Of a stretch of DNA of 64,000 nucleotides, positions 39,319-50,590 are shown in pieces (the stretch's first letter is position 1; each line of letters begins with the position of its first letter). The notes under the pieces were generated by a model. It worked only from the letters and a program-made list of their open reading frames with translations. It searched no databases and was not told the origin of the DNA. The position numbers and the translations under genes are program-made. Source of the DNA: Steromphala cineraria (lineage: Eukaryota; Mollusca; Gastropoda; Trochida; Trochidae); contig OU744726.1 in NCBI GenBank assembly GCA_916613615.1, positions 15,999,515-16,063,514 of the forward strand. Reading direction: 5' to 3'.

Positions 39319-39412
39319 TGTATGACTGGGTATTTAAGGGGTCAAAGAGAGGGATCGGCCTATACCCTGGGTATGATGCAGATAAAAAAACTAGATGCAA
39401 CCCAGCGAAAGA
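39319..39412 (+). CDS. Candidate alternative exon just upstream of the main exon
   Basis: A block lies between ACATACAG and a strong donor, GCGAAAGA|GTAAGTG, followed by an intron of exactly 100 bp before the main exon. Read from phase 0 it contains an ATG at 39322 and gives MTGYLRGQREGS at the start and IKKLDATQRK at the end. It exits in phase 1 and would join the main exon as ...ATQRK-IEDRKAAAV. Its phases (0-1) equal those of the exon at 24828, so the two could be mutually exclusive or serve different promoters. A second frame is also open and protein-like (starting YDWVFKGSKRG), but it exits in phase 2 and would stop at once in the next exon, so I reject that reading. The ATG context is weak (T at -3). 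Confidence 0.35.
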
Positions 39413-39512
39413 GTAAGTGTCTGTTTACCTGTGTCTCCTTGTTGTTTTTTAATGAATATTTACATAGAGAAGATTGAATAAAAACATCTACATGAATATC
39501 TCTTTTCCACAG

Positions 39513-39884
39513 TTGAAGACCGAAAGGCGGCTGCTGTAGGCCGAAGACGGCAAGGTCGTGTGGAATCTCAGAAAGATGACATCTCATCAGAGGAGACCCA
39601 CAGGTCACCACCTTCGACCCCTGAACAAAACCGTCCAACGAGACAACGTCACTACGTGTCAAGGTCACCAACACTTCCCAAAACTCCCATGCAGGAACTT
39701 GACTCCGAGGAGGAACAGGAAGAGGAATTCAACCAATCAGCATCCAGTTCTGTCTTTGAGTCGTTGCCATGGCATCACCAACAGCTCTACAAGCTCTATG
39801 GAGAAGAGGCCGACTACTTCATTCATCCAAAGATAGAACCGAAATCTGATGAACCAGTAGCGCCAAAAATAAAGAAAAGCACAG
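39513..39884 (+). CDS. Main coding exon: disordered Ser/Pro- and acid-rich region of an unrecognised protein
   Basis: This 372-nt exon lies between a pyrimidine-rich TCTTTTCCACAG acceptor and a strong ACAG|GTAAGG donor, and is open in phase 1-1 for 124 codons. It reads in order: a basic stretch (EDRKAAAVGRRRQGR, about residues 2-16); a Ser/Thr-Pro-rich segment containing HRSPPSTP and SRSPTLPKTP, which would suit proline-directed kinases; an acidic run (DSEEEQEEEF) that looks like a CK2-type cluster; an aromatic segment (LPWHHQQLYKLYGEEADYF) that could be a short helical binding motif; and a Lys/Pro-rich end (KIKKST). The composition is typical of a disordered linker in a cytoplasmic or nuclear scaffold. 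No known domain is evident. GC content is clearly above the flanks. The donor leaves one G, which joins the microexon at 46324, or the exon at 63504 if the microexon is skipped. This is the most secure coding exon in the window. Confidence 0.85.
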
Positions 39885-42800
39885 GTAAGGCTTGTCAGAG
39901 AATATTATGATATGACCAAAACTTTGAAAAATAAAACTAGAATGGAATGAAGAAAAGGATCCTGATAATTGATTGAACTAAACTATTTTGTAAGAAGCAA
40001 TATTTGGTTGTGAAGTTATGAAATAAGGAAAAACAATAAAGTGTGAATTTAACTTTCTCATGATTTAGATAGATAGCAGTTAGAATTTTTTTCGAAAAAC
40101 AAATATTTAAATAATTAAATAATTATCAGTCACAAGATTTGATAAAGATGAAGAGGAAACTAAACCATGTTAATCAAAGCATTGAAAATATTAAAGTACA
40201 TGTGATATGATCCATTGAGGAGCAGTGATGACATATAAAATAGTTTATATATTGATTTTTTTATGAGGAACATATATCACCTGTGTTTTAAGATATCCTC
40301 TAAGCAGACTTCCAACAAAAAGCTTTACCTTGATGCTTAATTATAAATCATGTATAAAGAAATACAGAAAATTGAAAATTAAAAATTTGCGTTATATATG
40401 AAAAGGAACAAAATCAATGTGGACAGGCTACATTTATTGAGTTTTTGAAAAGGAAGCCAACATTAGCACATGAGAGATAGCTCAACGTTCGTTTCGATCA
40501 TTTACGTCATTTTCCCAATAGTGAAAGATTAGCAAAAATTATCGGTCATTGCTTTGCCACTCATGAAATAGTGATAATTTGTTGGAAGAACTGCTAAAAA
40601 CTGATAATTAGTAACAGAACTCTGTAATTACTCCTTGTAAATATCATGATTGATTATGATTGGTAGACGGAAATGTAATAATATATTACTCAATATGTGA
40701 TAATGTCTTGCAAAGAAGACAAAGAATGGTTTCGGTGCAAACATTTTCTATTTTAAGTAATTTGTTATGTTTATCAAAATATTCAAAGATATTGACTTAT
40801 ATCATTAAAGGCAAAATGTTGAAAGGATGTGATCCTTTGAATATGGTTTTACTTTTGCAGATCTTAATAAATAATTTGCAGTGATTGTCAACTTGCACTT
40901 AGAAATAAGCAGTATGAACTATATTAGTATGGCCACAACTGTGATGCAGCCCTTTTTCTTGCAGTTATACCAACTGCAATAGTATAAGTGAACTACCCTT
41001 GAGAATCTTAAAGCCCAAATCACCTCACCCCATCAATCAGCAGAATGAATTAAGCCTCTTTTCCAAAATGACTTTCCCATGAAATTGGACTGGCAGTCTG
41101 ATGAAGAACTCTTCAAACACTCAAACTGGAGTTAGGTTCCAAAGTAGAAATCTATTATAGTTAAGTTCAGAAGTAGAAATCCATTCAGTCTGCAAAGTTC
41201 TTCTTGGCATCGTCTGATGGTATGCCCAGGTCCTATGGGAAGGCAGGGCTCAATAATTAGGGCTGTTGCCAGTCCCCTCACAGCCATACCAGGAAAGGTG
41301 CGTTAACCCTTTTGTAATTAATGTCGAAGGTAAAGATCCTCATCATCATAAAAAAACTGATGACCGAAATGTAGTTCAGAGGTCTTTTTCATCAAAGTTG
41401 GTGGAACATTGACCAAAAGGTAAACATTAGCGCCTCTAATGGTCATCATCATTAAAGTGACTTGAGAGCGCTGGTAGTCTCGGGGTTAAAGGTCAAGGGT
41501 TATAGTTCATTGACAGCTCAGCCGCCATATTGGTGGATTGGTTCCACTGGAGCTCAAGAAAGTTGTGGTCTCAGCTGACAATATGTTCTTTGTCTGTTTT
41601 TACATCATTATCAAGCTTTCATCATCGACACCTACATCCAAATTATGCTTGCATTTCTTTCTCTGTGCTTGTGTGTCCTATATCAATTGCATTTTTTTAC
41701 ATTCTAATGACTTTCATCAAATGATTTCATCATATGTCTTCACATTTTCTTCAAATGATTGATGTCTTCTATCAAATGCTGGCTTGTCTGTCATCAAATG
41801 TTTGATGTCATTTACTTTACTTACATACCTCTTCTCAAACTGCTTTATGTCTTTTATTCAATGGTTTTTATGCCTCTTCTGTTCAACCTTTTTTCAACTT
41901 TGTGCAAGCATCAAGTCTTTGACAGGCATTTATATTGCAAGCATGTAATTTATTCATATGTCTGTATATTTGTCTTAATGTCCATGTCAACTTCTGTTTT
42001 GGCCTTTATCAAATAAACCTGGCAACTTTCCTCTTTAAAGATGGCTTCCTTTTTCTAAATATCAGGACCAGACCCTTGATTCGATCATTATTGACTGGAA
42101 AGTGTGTCAAAGTTCATCAGCTTCTACATTTGTCGAGACATACCAAGGAGCCTGACAGGTTAACACCTGATTAATAGTTTCAGGTGCTTTCATTAGAGTG
42201 AATTGATTATTCTAAATATTTAAGGATTCAATGTTTGGAAATTTGTAACACTAGGGAAAATTCGCATCATCTGCAGACGACATAAGTAAATGACCACGGT
42301 TTCTTATTGGAAAAGTTTACAAAGTCCAATATTAATCAATGACCATTAACATGGCTGTAAACCTACAAGAGACTGGTCATCAGAATTAAAAGGTCAAAGG
42401 TTATGTTTATATGAGTCTGCAATCAACGTGATTGGATCACTCCTCACTACAGTGAGCTGCCCAAACTCCGGACATCGCCTGTAAGTCAAGGTGGTGTGAG
42501 GAGTTTGACATCCACCTCATGGCCGCCCTCGGCAACAGCAGACCAATTCCCGGACACTTCTCAACTCGGCACTCATTCCTCAATCAATGGAGATCTACAG
42601 GAGCACTCAGGCGTCCACTGCTTTCAATTAAACTGCCAAAATTCCTCGCCATTCTGATTCTCAATCACTCCCATGAAGCAGCTTACATTCTTCCATTATG
42701 CTCCTTCGTCTCCATGCATATTCTTAGTTGCCTATATCAATCAATCAGTTTTATTCTTAATGTTTTCTCTTTTTCATGAACTGTTTCCACCATTTCATCA

Positions 42801-44051
42801 GCCAAATTGAGCTTTAGTTTCTTAACTTAATGATTATTACCTATGATATCAAAACAAAGCGAATTGGGATGATTTATAACATGTACGTGAATACTATTTT
42901 AAAATCATCAGTTTGGAATAATTGCAATACCTAATTTGCTTATTCTTTGTTGTCTACAAAGTTTTGAAAAGCAATTAAGATTGTATTCTAGATAATGAAT
43001 TCTTAAATGTGAAAATTCATGACATTTTGGAGTACGCTTAGTCAGGTTGATCACAATCCATATGTGTGAAGGAGGAAGCATTTTCTCAGAAACTGATGTA
43101 TTTTTACAATGATAAAGTTTTCAATGTTTTTCTCACTTCTTAATGCCCTTCAAGGACTTACACTATTTAAATAAGCCAGGCATTATGATCAGATATCGAC
43201 TGGTCAGTATCAGTTATTAACTGTTAGTATCTTTTCCATATCAACTTGGATACTTATAAGTTTCACGAAGCATCATATCTCCCCATTACGCCCTTTCATC
43301 GCCGGCATATTCCGTGATGTCTACAACATCAAACTATTTCAGAACATTCAGTTTAATTCTGTAGTTTTCCAGTCAAGTGTTTGAAGTTGGCAAACTGGAA
43401 TTGTGTCAAAAGTGCCAGTTCTCCCGAGACATGAAGTCTGGAACATAAGAGTTCCCTTGAGGAGCGGCCATATTGAAATAGCAGCTTTCAAAAGAATCTT
43501 TAATGCCTCTAATACGTATTGAAAATTGATTGTAAAAAGGGAACTTTGAAGGTAGGCTGAAATTTAATGAATATCGAAAGTTGTATGAAGCGATGGCAAT
43601 GATGACTGGCTCCATCTATTTGCTGTAGGTTTTGGCAGCTCTTCTCAACGGAGGTGGAATTATTTCCAAAAGAACACATGTTTCACTAATTGTTACTGCA
43701 GGGAAGGTTTGCTCTGCCTCATGAATCACTGGGCCAATGTTAACAAGTTAAAAGGGACATACAGTTGAAAGAAATTTTACGGCTTTAATTGATTTTATCT
43801 GAAAGTTAATGGATGTAAAGATCAAATTGCTCAGTTGATGTGATGTTGGGAAAACTTGTGCGAATGATGACAGTCAATTTTGGTTATATAATTTGTTTTG
43901 TGTCCAGGAATGCAAAACTTAATTGACCAACATCATTTAGAATATACCTGATATACATGATGATTCATTTACAACTTGAAATAAAAACCAAGGTGTACAA
44001 CTCCCTTTTTTTACTTTAGATTTAATTAAGACTTATAGAGTGAATCTTTAA

Positions 44052-44514
44052 GGGGTGTTCTCACGGTGCAACTTGTAGTAGCAACATGTAACATGCAACA
44101 CGATCGAAATGTGAGAACTCCCACATCCTAACAACTTCTCATCATAAACAACATGTAGCAATCAAGGCGCATAAAATAGAGCATGTCATATTTCCTACTA
44201 CAAATCGCACACTCTCAGCCAAAAAAATTGCGCGGGCGATCAGCGCGAATTATCCCCATTCGCGACTTTCACAATAATTTTTTGACTCGTAGTAGGATGT
44301 TGTAAGCACCGGACTCATTCCGTCTCCTGATCGATTTCCGTTTACGTGTTTTTTCTTCCTAACACCGACCAAGTAGGCGTCTCTTCGTAGCCTGACAAAT
44401 CCATATTGTCTTAATAGAAAAGATATTCTCGCGAGATAAGAGTTGTTACGATGAGTCTCACTACCAATCGCAAGCTACATGTCGTTACTACAGGTTTCAC
44501 CGTGAGAACCCCCC
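44052..44514. mobile_element. MITE with ~37-bp TIRs
   Basis: The left end GTTCTCACGGTGCAACTTGT and the reverse of the right end, GTTCTCACGGTGAAACCTGT, continue into ...AGTA(G/A)C(A/G)ACATGTA, giving TIRs of about 37 bp. No transposase frame is present. The target duplication is unclear because both ends run into G/C tracts, so the superfamily (hAT or PIF/Harbinger) is undecided. Confidence 0.65.
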
Positions 44515-44943
44515 CATTATGAAAAGATATATAGTTGACATAACTGATGGAACGAACCACCATCACTTTCGCCAAGCTACAATACAACAACATGACGTTG
44601 CATGAAAACTTTAAGGTCAAAAACTTTCGGACGTAAATCACATTTTCAACCTCAGAGGCGTATGATAAACTGAATATCTTTGCTTCAGTGTGATATCATT
44701 TATCTTTCATCAAGTGATGAATGAAGCTGGTATTGTCATGTATTTAGAATACCGGGGTTTTTGAGTCTCCCAAAATGCTTCCAGGTAAAAATACAAACAA
44801 TCTGACACTCGCACAACACTTTACATAAGTTAACTTATGCTTTTAAGGTTCTGATTTTGATGGAAATAGCTTAGCTCTTTATTTGAGATAATTAGCAGCC
44901 CCGTCTAAGAACGGGGCTGCTATCAGTTTTTGTGAAGTTTCCA

Positions 44944-44944
<1 letters not shown>

Positions 44945-44980
<36 letters not shown>
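44945..44980 (+). repeat. (CGC)12 trinucleotide tract
   Basis: Thirty-six bases of uninterrupted CGC/CCG lie near the left end of the Helitron-like element. The same place in other copies would show whether the tract belongs to the element. Confidence 0.9.
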
Positions 44981-45074
44981 ACTCGTACTACTAGCTATAA
45001 CTTTTTTCCCCTAAGCTTTCCAGAACTCTTATTCATACCTTACTACTCATACCTCGGGGGAACGATTTTGACAC

Positions 45075-46105
45075 GTTCACTTTCAAGGTCAAAGGTCAAG
45101 GTCACGAGCTATGTATTCACTCTAAGAATTCCTTGTAAACGCGATAACTTGAAAAGTTTTTGTGCTATGAAGCTCTAACTTGGTATATATCATCCTTGGA
45201 AAAGTAAAAAATTTTGAAAAGGTTTTGGCTACAATCCGTCAAAGGTCAAGGTCACAGCAAGGTCATGACTTAAGCATGTTTTAGCGAAAATGCTTTATTT
45301 TAACTATGAACACTTTTAATCAATACATGATTGTTATACTCAATGAAAAGTGTTCAATGATTGTGTGACCTTGAAGGTCAAAGGTCAAGGTCATGAGATA
45401 TGAGTTATTACAAAATGCACTAAATTGGGGTATAACTTTATCCCATTTAGCTTTTCAGAACTCATGAACATGTCTAAATGTTAATACTTCCAGGGAATCA
45501 TTATGACATGTTCACTTTCAAGTTCAAAGGTCAAGGTCACGAGTTATAAAATCACCACAAAATTCTTTGTAAACACGGTAACTTGAAGAGTTTTTGTGCT
45601 ATGAAGCTCTTACTTGGTATATATCATCCTTGGAAAAGTAAAAAATTTTGAAAAGGTTTTGGCTACAATCTGACAAAGGTCAAGGTCACAGCAAGGTCAT
45701 GACTTAAGCATGATTTAGCGAAAATGCTTAATTTTAACTATGATCACTTTTAATCAATACATGATTATTATACTCAATAAAAAGTGTTCAATTATTGTGT
45801 GACCTTGAAGGTCAAAGGTCAAGGTCATGAGATATGAGTTATTGCAATTCCTTGTAAACACAATAACTTGAAAAGTTTTTGTGCTATGAAGTTTCGATTT
45901 TGTATATATTATCTCTTGAGAAGTACAACATTTTAAAAAAGTTTTGGGTACGAACTGTCGAAGGTCAAGGTCACAGCAAGGTCAACATATATGGAGAAAA
46001 TGGATTAATTTAATTTTTAACACTTTATTTCATTACAATAATGTTATACTCAATGAAATGTGTTCATTGATTGTGTGACTTGAGTGTCAAAGGTCAAGGT
46101 CACGA
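45075..46105 (+). repeat. Repeated AAGGTCAAGGTCA nuclear-receptor-type motifs in the tandem core
   Basis: The string AGGTCAAGGTCA recurs at least eight times, often preceded by AAGGTCAA. This gives AGGTCA direct repeats with 0 and 1 base spacing (DR0, DR1) and the extended half-site TCAAGGTCA. Both forms are known binding cores for RXR heterodimers, HNF4, ERR and FTZ-F1/SF-1 type receptors. Binding here is inferred. Confidence 0.6.
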
Positions 46106-46323
46106 GAAAATTCCCAATTTGGTGAGGCCTGTAAAAGGCGGAACAGGGTAAGGCGAAACCCAAAGTTCCGGGGCTGCTCTGCTTTTGCGGTATCCCGCAA
46201 ACGCTAATCTAGTTAATTAAGATTAGATAAAACAAATTGCTTTTCATCATGTGTTTCAATAGGAGCTTTGACAATTATAAATGTACAACTTGGTTGACCA
46301 TGGTTGATTTTATTTGTTGTCAG

Positions 46324-46356
46324 TTGAGAAATCAATCGCTCAACCGCCAGATGAAG
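46324..46356 (+). CDS. 33-nt phase-symmetric microexon
   Basis: A 33-nt block lies between TATTTGTTGTCAG and GTAAGTAG, the latter a near-perfect donor. Entered in phase 1 it encodes VEKSIAQPPDE and exits in phase 1, so it can be included or skipped without changing the frame. It matches the phase of the exon before it (39513-39884) and the one after it (63504-63598). The short acidic/Pro peptide extends the preceding disordered tail. Cassette microexons of 3-27 nt, and slightly longer ones, are commonly regulated in neurons and muscle; that is family knowledge and not shown here. The TGC motif often found before SRRM4-dependent microexons is not obvious in the last 30 bases of the upstream intron. 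A Helitron-like repeat ends about 110 bp upstream. The splice sites are seen; cassette behaviour is inferred. Confidence 0.7.
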
Positions 46357-48889
46357 GTAAGTAGTTGGAGGTAGTCGTCAAGAAACTAGTATTACTTTTA
46401 ATTACCTTAGAGAGCACAGGCGTGATTCACAGACAAGTAGTTTTTTTCTTTTGATAACGTAGAATTTACACTTATAGCTCACAGTTTTTTTAGAACTTTA
46501 GGAATTCTAGAAATATTTTTTTAGTGTTTGCACATTTGAATAGAAGACATGAATCTGTTGTGTTTAGTTTAGTTTTAGAATAGATAACAGGAATATGTTT
46601 TTTTCCAAATTGTTTTTGAGAATGGGTTTATTTTTATCAGCACCTATTCATCAGATCATATAATGATTTTTTTTTTTTTCAAATGAAAATATTTGAACTT
46701 TGAAGGTTCATAATATTAATGATTTTAGCATGTTAATTGGCTTTCCTTTCCAAAATAATAAATCATACTCACAGAGATACACACTTGATAGTTAAAATGA
46801 TTAGTGGTTGCCGTGGATACGATTCCTGCAAAACCTATCATGGACATCAGAACCTTGAGAAATATTTACATCTGTGAGTCGTTTGCTTCTTATTCTTCCA
46901 TCATCCTACTTCTAAATCACTATTTTTAGCATTTTTGGAAGATAAAGTATGTTTAATGCCATTTGTTTAGGGTATGTTTGTTTTTTTATCTAGAAAATCA
47001 AGTTGTCATATTAGTGAGAGAAGTATATTTAACTGATTTAAAAAATTAGAACTATAAGCATTGGTTGAAAATTTTCATTGGAGTATAAGATGCTGTTGCT
47101 TTTGGTATCCTGATTTTGTTGGGAAAAAAATAGTTGTACCCGTGATAATTTTTTTTTTTTTAATGTGCACATATCTGAAAACAATTCATGCTGGGTTTTT
47201 TAGTAAAATAATTATAGAGCTTTGATATCTAATGGAGGGTGGAACATATATGTTTCAAATTTGTCATTTTGAAATTATAGCAAGGAATATATAAAAGGTT
47301 GTTAAAAAACATTGTTTTAATTAATCCATTCCTTGACACTTAAAAAGGCACTAGAATTGATTTTTGTTTGTTTGATGCCATGCATTTAGCAGAAAATGAC
47401 TGAAATATATTTCACAATTCAACAAATTTCCCCCATTCAGTATTTTCAATTTGCAAGGAAATTAGACTTATATCACTGAAAAAAACTTGTTTGAAAACTG
47501 ACTATAGAGGGGAAAACAAATGAGCAGACATTGTAATTAATTTAGTCTTCCATCCAGCACATGCTTATGTCTTTAGGAAAATATGATCTTGCAAAATCTT
47601 CTCTTGCTCATTTCCATGGCAACAAATTGGCGTGCAGCTGAGGAATTTAGTACTTTGCGGTGCTGTCTTTACCAGCAGAGATCGTCTTTCTATTCATGGT
47701 TGGCCCAGCTTTTATGTTTCATAATGTTAGCATGACACGACCAAGTTTAACAAACAAATATAAATAATATATGATATAAAAATATATTAATAAATAATAA
47801 AAAAAAGAATAAATAATATTATAAATAATGACAAGCTTGTAATGAATTAGTTTTAGGGGATTTGTTTACCACTGGGAGATTTTAGAAATTTTTGAATTAT
47901 TGATTTCAAACTTTTGTATTCTTATTTCCTTACTTTAAGAATATTATATTTCTTCATGTATTTTGTATTTCATATGGAGAGACGCCTTTTATATCTATTT
48001 TTATTATAGTTTACATTTTTACTTGTAGATATTAATGTAATCCACAAATTGAGCAATAAGCTGTCGGATATGTTCACTTAATGACTATTTTTATATTTGA
48101 ATATCTAAAAAGATTGATAAAATTTAAATGACATATGACAATTCCTCTTCTTTGAACACACACATGTTTCAGGAAAGAGCCAGCCCCTAAAATAGACTTT
48201 GATGAAAGAATATACACTGAAATGTAGTGAACACTGAAAGAAAAGAAATTATTTTCCTAAAATATTTCTTTTGTTTCAATTTCTAAATGCTTTCATGTTT
48301 GCTAGTGTCAATAGGTGAAAAATGATAAATTTGCTATTAAGCAAATGTAATTAGACCTCTTGACTTTTAGATGTTCATCAATTAATCATTATTTTATCTA
48401 TAATATATTGTATTTATTAGCCCCATTAATCCATCCTATAGATCAATAATAAAATTCGATGTTTTTATTGTTGCAAGGCCAATTGACCCATAATTCAACA
48501 TATTAAATATATAATACATGAAAATTCCACACATCAGTTGAGATCAGTAGATGTTAAGTTTAATTACATATGTGATTCATTTGCAAAAATAAAATGAACT
48601 AATGTTAGAATTTTGTTTTGATTCATCATCAATTTTATTTATCTGTATCATTTTGATATTATGAAACTTGTATGAAATAACAGAAATCTAATCAGAACTG
48701 ATCGTCTTCTGTATTTTCTATTTTGAGAAATCGGAGGATGATCAAAGAATCACTGTCTTCCTGATTAAGTTTGATAAATTCTCTTTTTGCCAAGTCAGCG
48801 AGTCAGAATTTTATAAGTAGAAGGCAGATCAATTGCAACAAGATTAAAAGGTTCTTGTAATGCAAAAATGGGCTGAAAGTTTGGTATAT

Positions 48890-49760
48890 GACAGTTCAGA
48901 TGTTGTTGGCAGATCTTTTGATCTCCCTGTATTTCCTCGATCAGTTCGAATCCTTTCCCAGCGACTTATTGATTATTTAGAGATCCGTTTCCCGACTTTT
49001 ACTCTTCACGCGTCTTTGATAGGACTATTTCGTTGTCAGGATAAGCCACCGAGGTCTTAAGACATTACTTTCCGCAGATTGATCAGAGAACTACTTGTGC
49101 GAAATTTCATCGAACATGTCTTTTATGTCAATTCAGATACAGATGCCTCAATTGCGATCCGATAGGAAGACCGAAGCAGTAAATTCGTTTCTTGTTAATC
49201 CTTCTATGCCGGTTGGTTATTACCATCTGCATATCGTTAATAGAACGCGTGAAGTGACATGACAAACTGATACCTAATCGCTCCCATCTTGATTTGTTCG
49301 CTTCATCCATGGTAGTTTACCCTCTTTCACATTCAACTGCACCTCCTATCAACTCGTAAACAAGGCCATCGCTCGAGCAATGTAATATTTCCCATAGTCA
49401 ATCAGCGCTAAGTCGCGATTCTTTCTCCCAATCAAAATGCAATTCATTTCAGGCAGCTAAGAGTACTTGTCAAAGGCCCGATCTTGAGATGTCCGCGCAA
49501 ATGTCTTACTTATCTCTTCATCGGATTTCAAGGGAGATAACTCTGCTTTTTGTCTCAGACTCTGCTTGATGTGTATTAATGCCCGGGCTCTTCAATAGAT
49601 TGCTTTTACTTCCGATTGGAGGATTGTTCGCATGAAATTGGTGTTGATAGTTATCCAATAGTCGGTATTGATTTCGTTTCCATGGATATGCATTGTGGAC
49701 TAGCGCTTGTTTATGAATGTTAGGCTTTCCCAGCATGCAACTGTGTACGCGTTTATTGAC
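48890..49760. promoter_or_regulatory. CpG-rich island without coding potential in the large intron
   Basis: About 870 bp carry dozens of CpG sites (for example GAACGCGTGAAG, GCGCTAAGTCGCGATT, GTCCGCGCAAATG) inside CpG-poor intron. Open frames on both strands are short (up to about 72 codons), lack matching splice sites and read as low-quality protein. Homeodomain-like (TAAT, ATTA, CAATCA) and octamer-like cores recur. This is a candidate intronic enhancer, an internal promoter, or exons of a non-coding RNA. Confidence 0.35.
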
Positions 49761-50544
49761 CTCTGTGGAATAAAACCTGCATTACATGCAAGAAACAATC
49801 TTTCACTAGCAGTTAAAGAGAACTTAAAAGATTTGTCATGTTTTGCTTCTGAATATTTAGAACTGTTTTAGTGTGTCTTTATGCGTTGGGTGAATTGAAA
49901 TGACTCCATTAATATCAATCAATCTGTTTAATTGATATTACAAATAAGTTTAAGATTTTCATAGTTTTAAATTGATAAATATATCTCTGATGTCTTTGAT
50001 TTTAAAAGCTTTTTGTAGTATGGTAAAAATTCATATCTTAAAATTGTTGTTCTAAAGAATGCTTTTGGTATTGAAATGATTGTACCAGTTCATGTTGATT
50101 GTTTAAGTAGTTATGCATGAAATAGCTTTTATCTTTTCTATAGTATTTTGTAAGGAAAGATTTTGAAATTTAAATCAATTTTTGTCACTGGGTAGTGAGG
50201 TTGATAAAACCCGGGTCTCAAATTTAACTTGGGTCCTTCATAAAAACTTATTACCTCGGGTAATAAGAGCTTTGGAAAAATCCCTATCTATGAACAATTA
50301 GTATGATTTTTAACTGTTTTTTTTAGAATAAATGATATATGAAGTACAGATCACTATTCATTTGATTCACTCTAAGATTTTGCAGTGTCAATTCAGGTCA
50401 GAAACATATATCTGATCTCAAATAGAAGTAAAAAAGAGAAAGGGGTGCTAGTAAAATGGAACCCTGGGGTTATATTTAAGGAAATACAGTACATAAATCC
50501 TGAAATCCTGCTAAAGAGCACATGGAGTGAGGGTTTATGTGAGA

Positions 50545-50590
50545 GTATATGTGATGTTATATGTGATGTTATATGTGATGTTGTATGCAT
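50545..50590 (+). repeat. 12-bp tandem repeat
   Basis: Three and a half copies of GTGATGTTATAT lie in a row. The short Asp/Val-Ile-Cys type peptides they encode in a 78-codon frame are repeat products. Confidence 0.8.

Larger units (their letters stand above)
24901..39512 (+). other. Intron between the helical exon and the main exon
   Basis: It starts GTAGGT and ends TTTTCCACAG. It contains the SINEs, poly-G tract, hairpin pair and pogo-like MITE listed above. The stretches 25440-27870, 28090-28840, 29220-30180 and 30430-37590 hold AT-rich sequence in which I see no exon with consistent phase. 23640-24000 and 25840-26000 share a weak dispersed similarity (AGATAAATATCAAGAAC, GGCAAT(A/G)TC(A/G)TCATTATTAA). 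Confidence 0.6.
44888..46212 (+). mobile_element. Helitron-like (HINE/Helentron-type) non-autonomous element with tandem core
   Basis: The left side has an 11-bp perfect hairpin (AGCAGCCCCGT / ACGGGGCTGCT, 44894-44921), then a (CCG)12 tract. The right side has CGGGGCTGCT (46168-46177), inverted relative to the left AGCAGCCCCG. It then has a 7-bp stem with a 4-nt loop (TTTGCGG-TATC-CCGCAAA, 46184-46201) and CTAG at 46209-46212 followed by T, as in Helitron 3' ends. The core holds about 2.7 copies of a 434-bp unit (copies aligned near 45241, 45675, 45961; the last is shortened). No Rep/helicase frame is seen. The class is inferred from these termini. Confidence 0.55.
39885..46323 (+). other. 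Intron between the main exon and the microexon
   Basis: It starts GTAAGG and ends TTTGTTGTCAG. It holds the long-TIR MITE and the Helitron-like element. The remainder (39885-44050) is AT-rich. A mildly GC-richer part at 42440-42780 has an 86-codon frame (MAALGNSRPIPG...) without usable donors, so I do not call it a gene. Confidence 0.6.

Noticed and set aside
39319..39412. Alternative frame of the candidate exon starting YDWVFKGSKRG
   Set aside because: Protein-like, but exits in phase 2, which places a stop at the start of the main exon.
42519..42779. 86-codon frame MAALGNSRPIPG...
   Set aside because: Good ATG context and GC-richer start, but no usable donor, and the second half turns into hydrophobic AT-rich sequence typical of chance frames.
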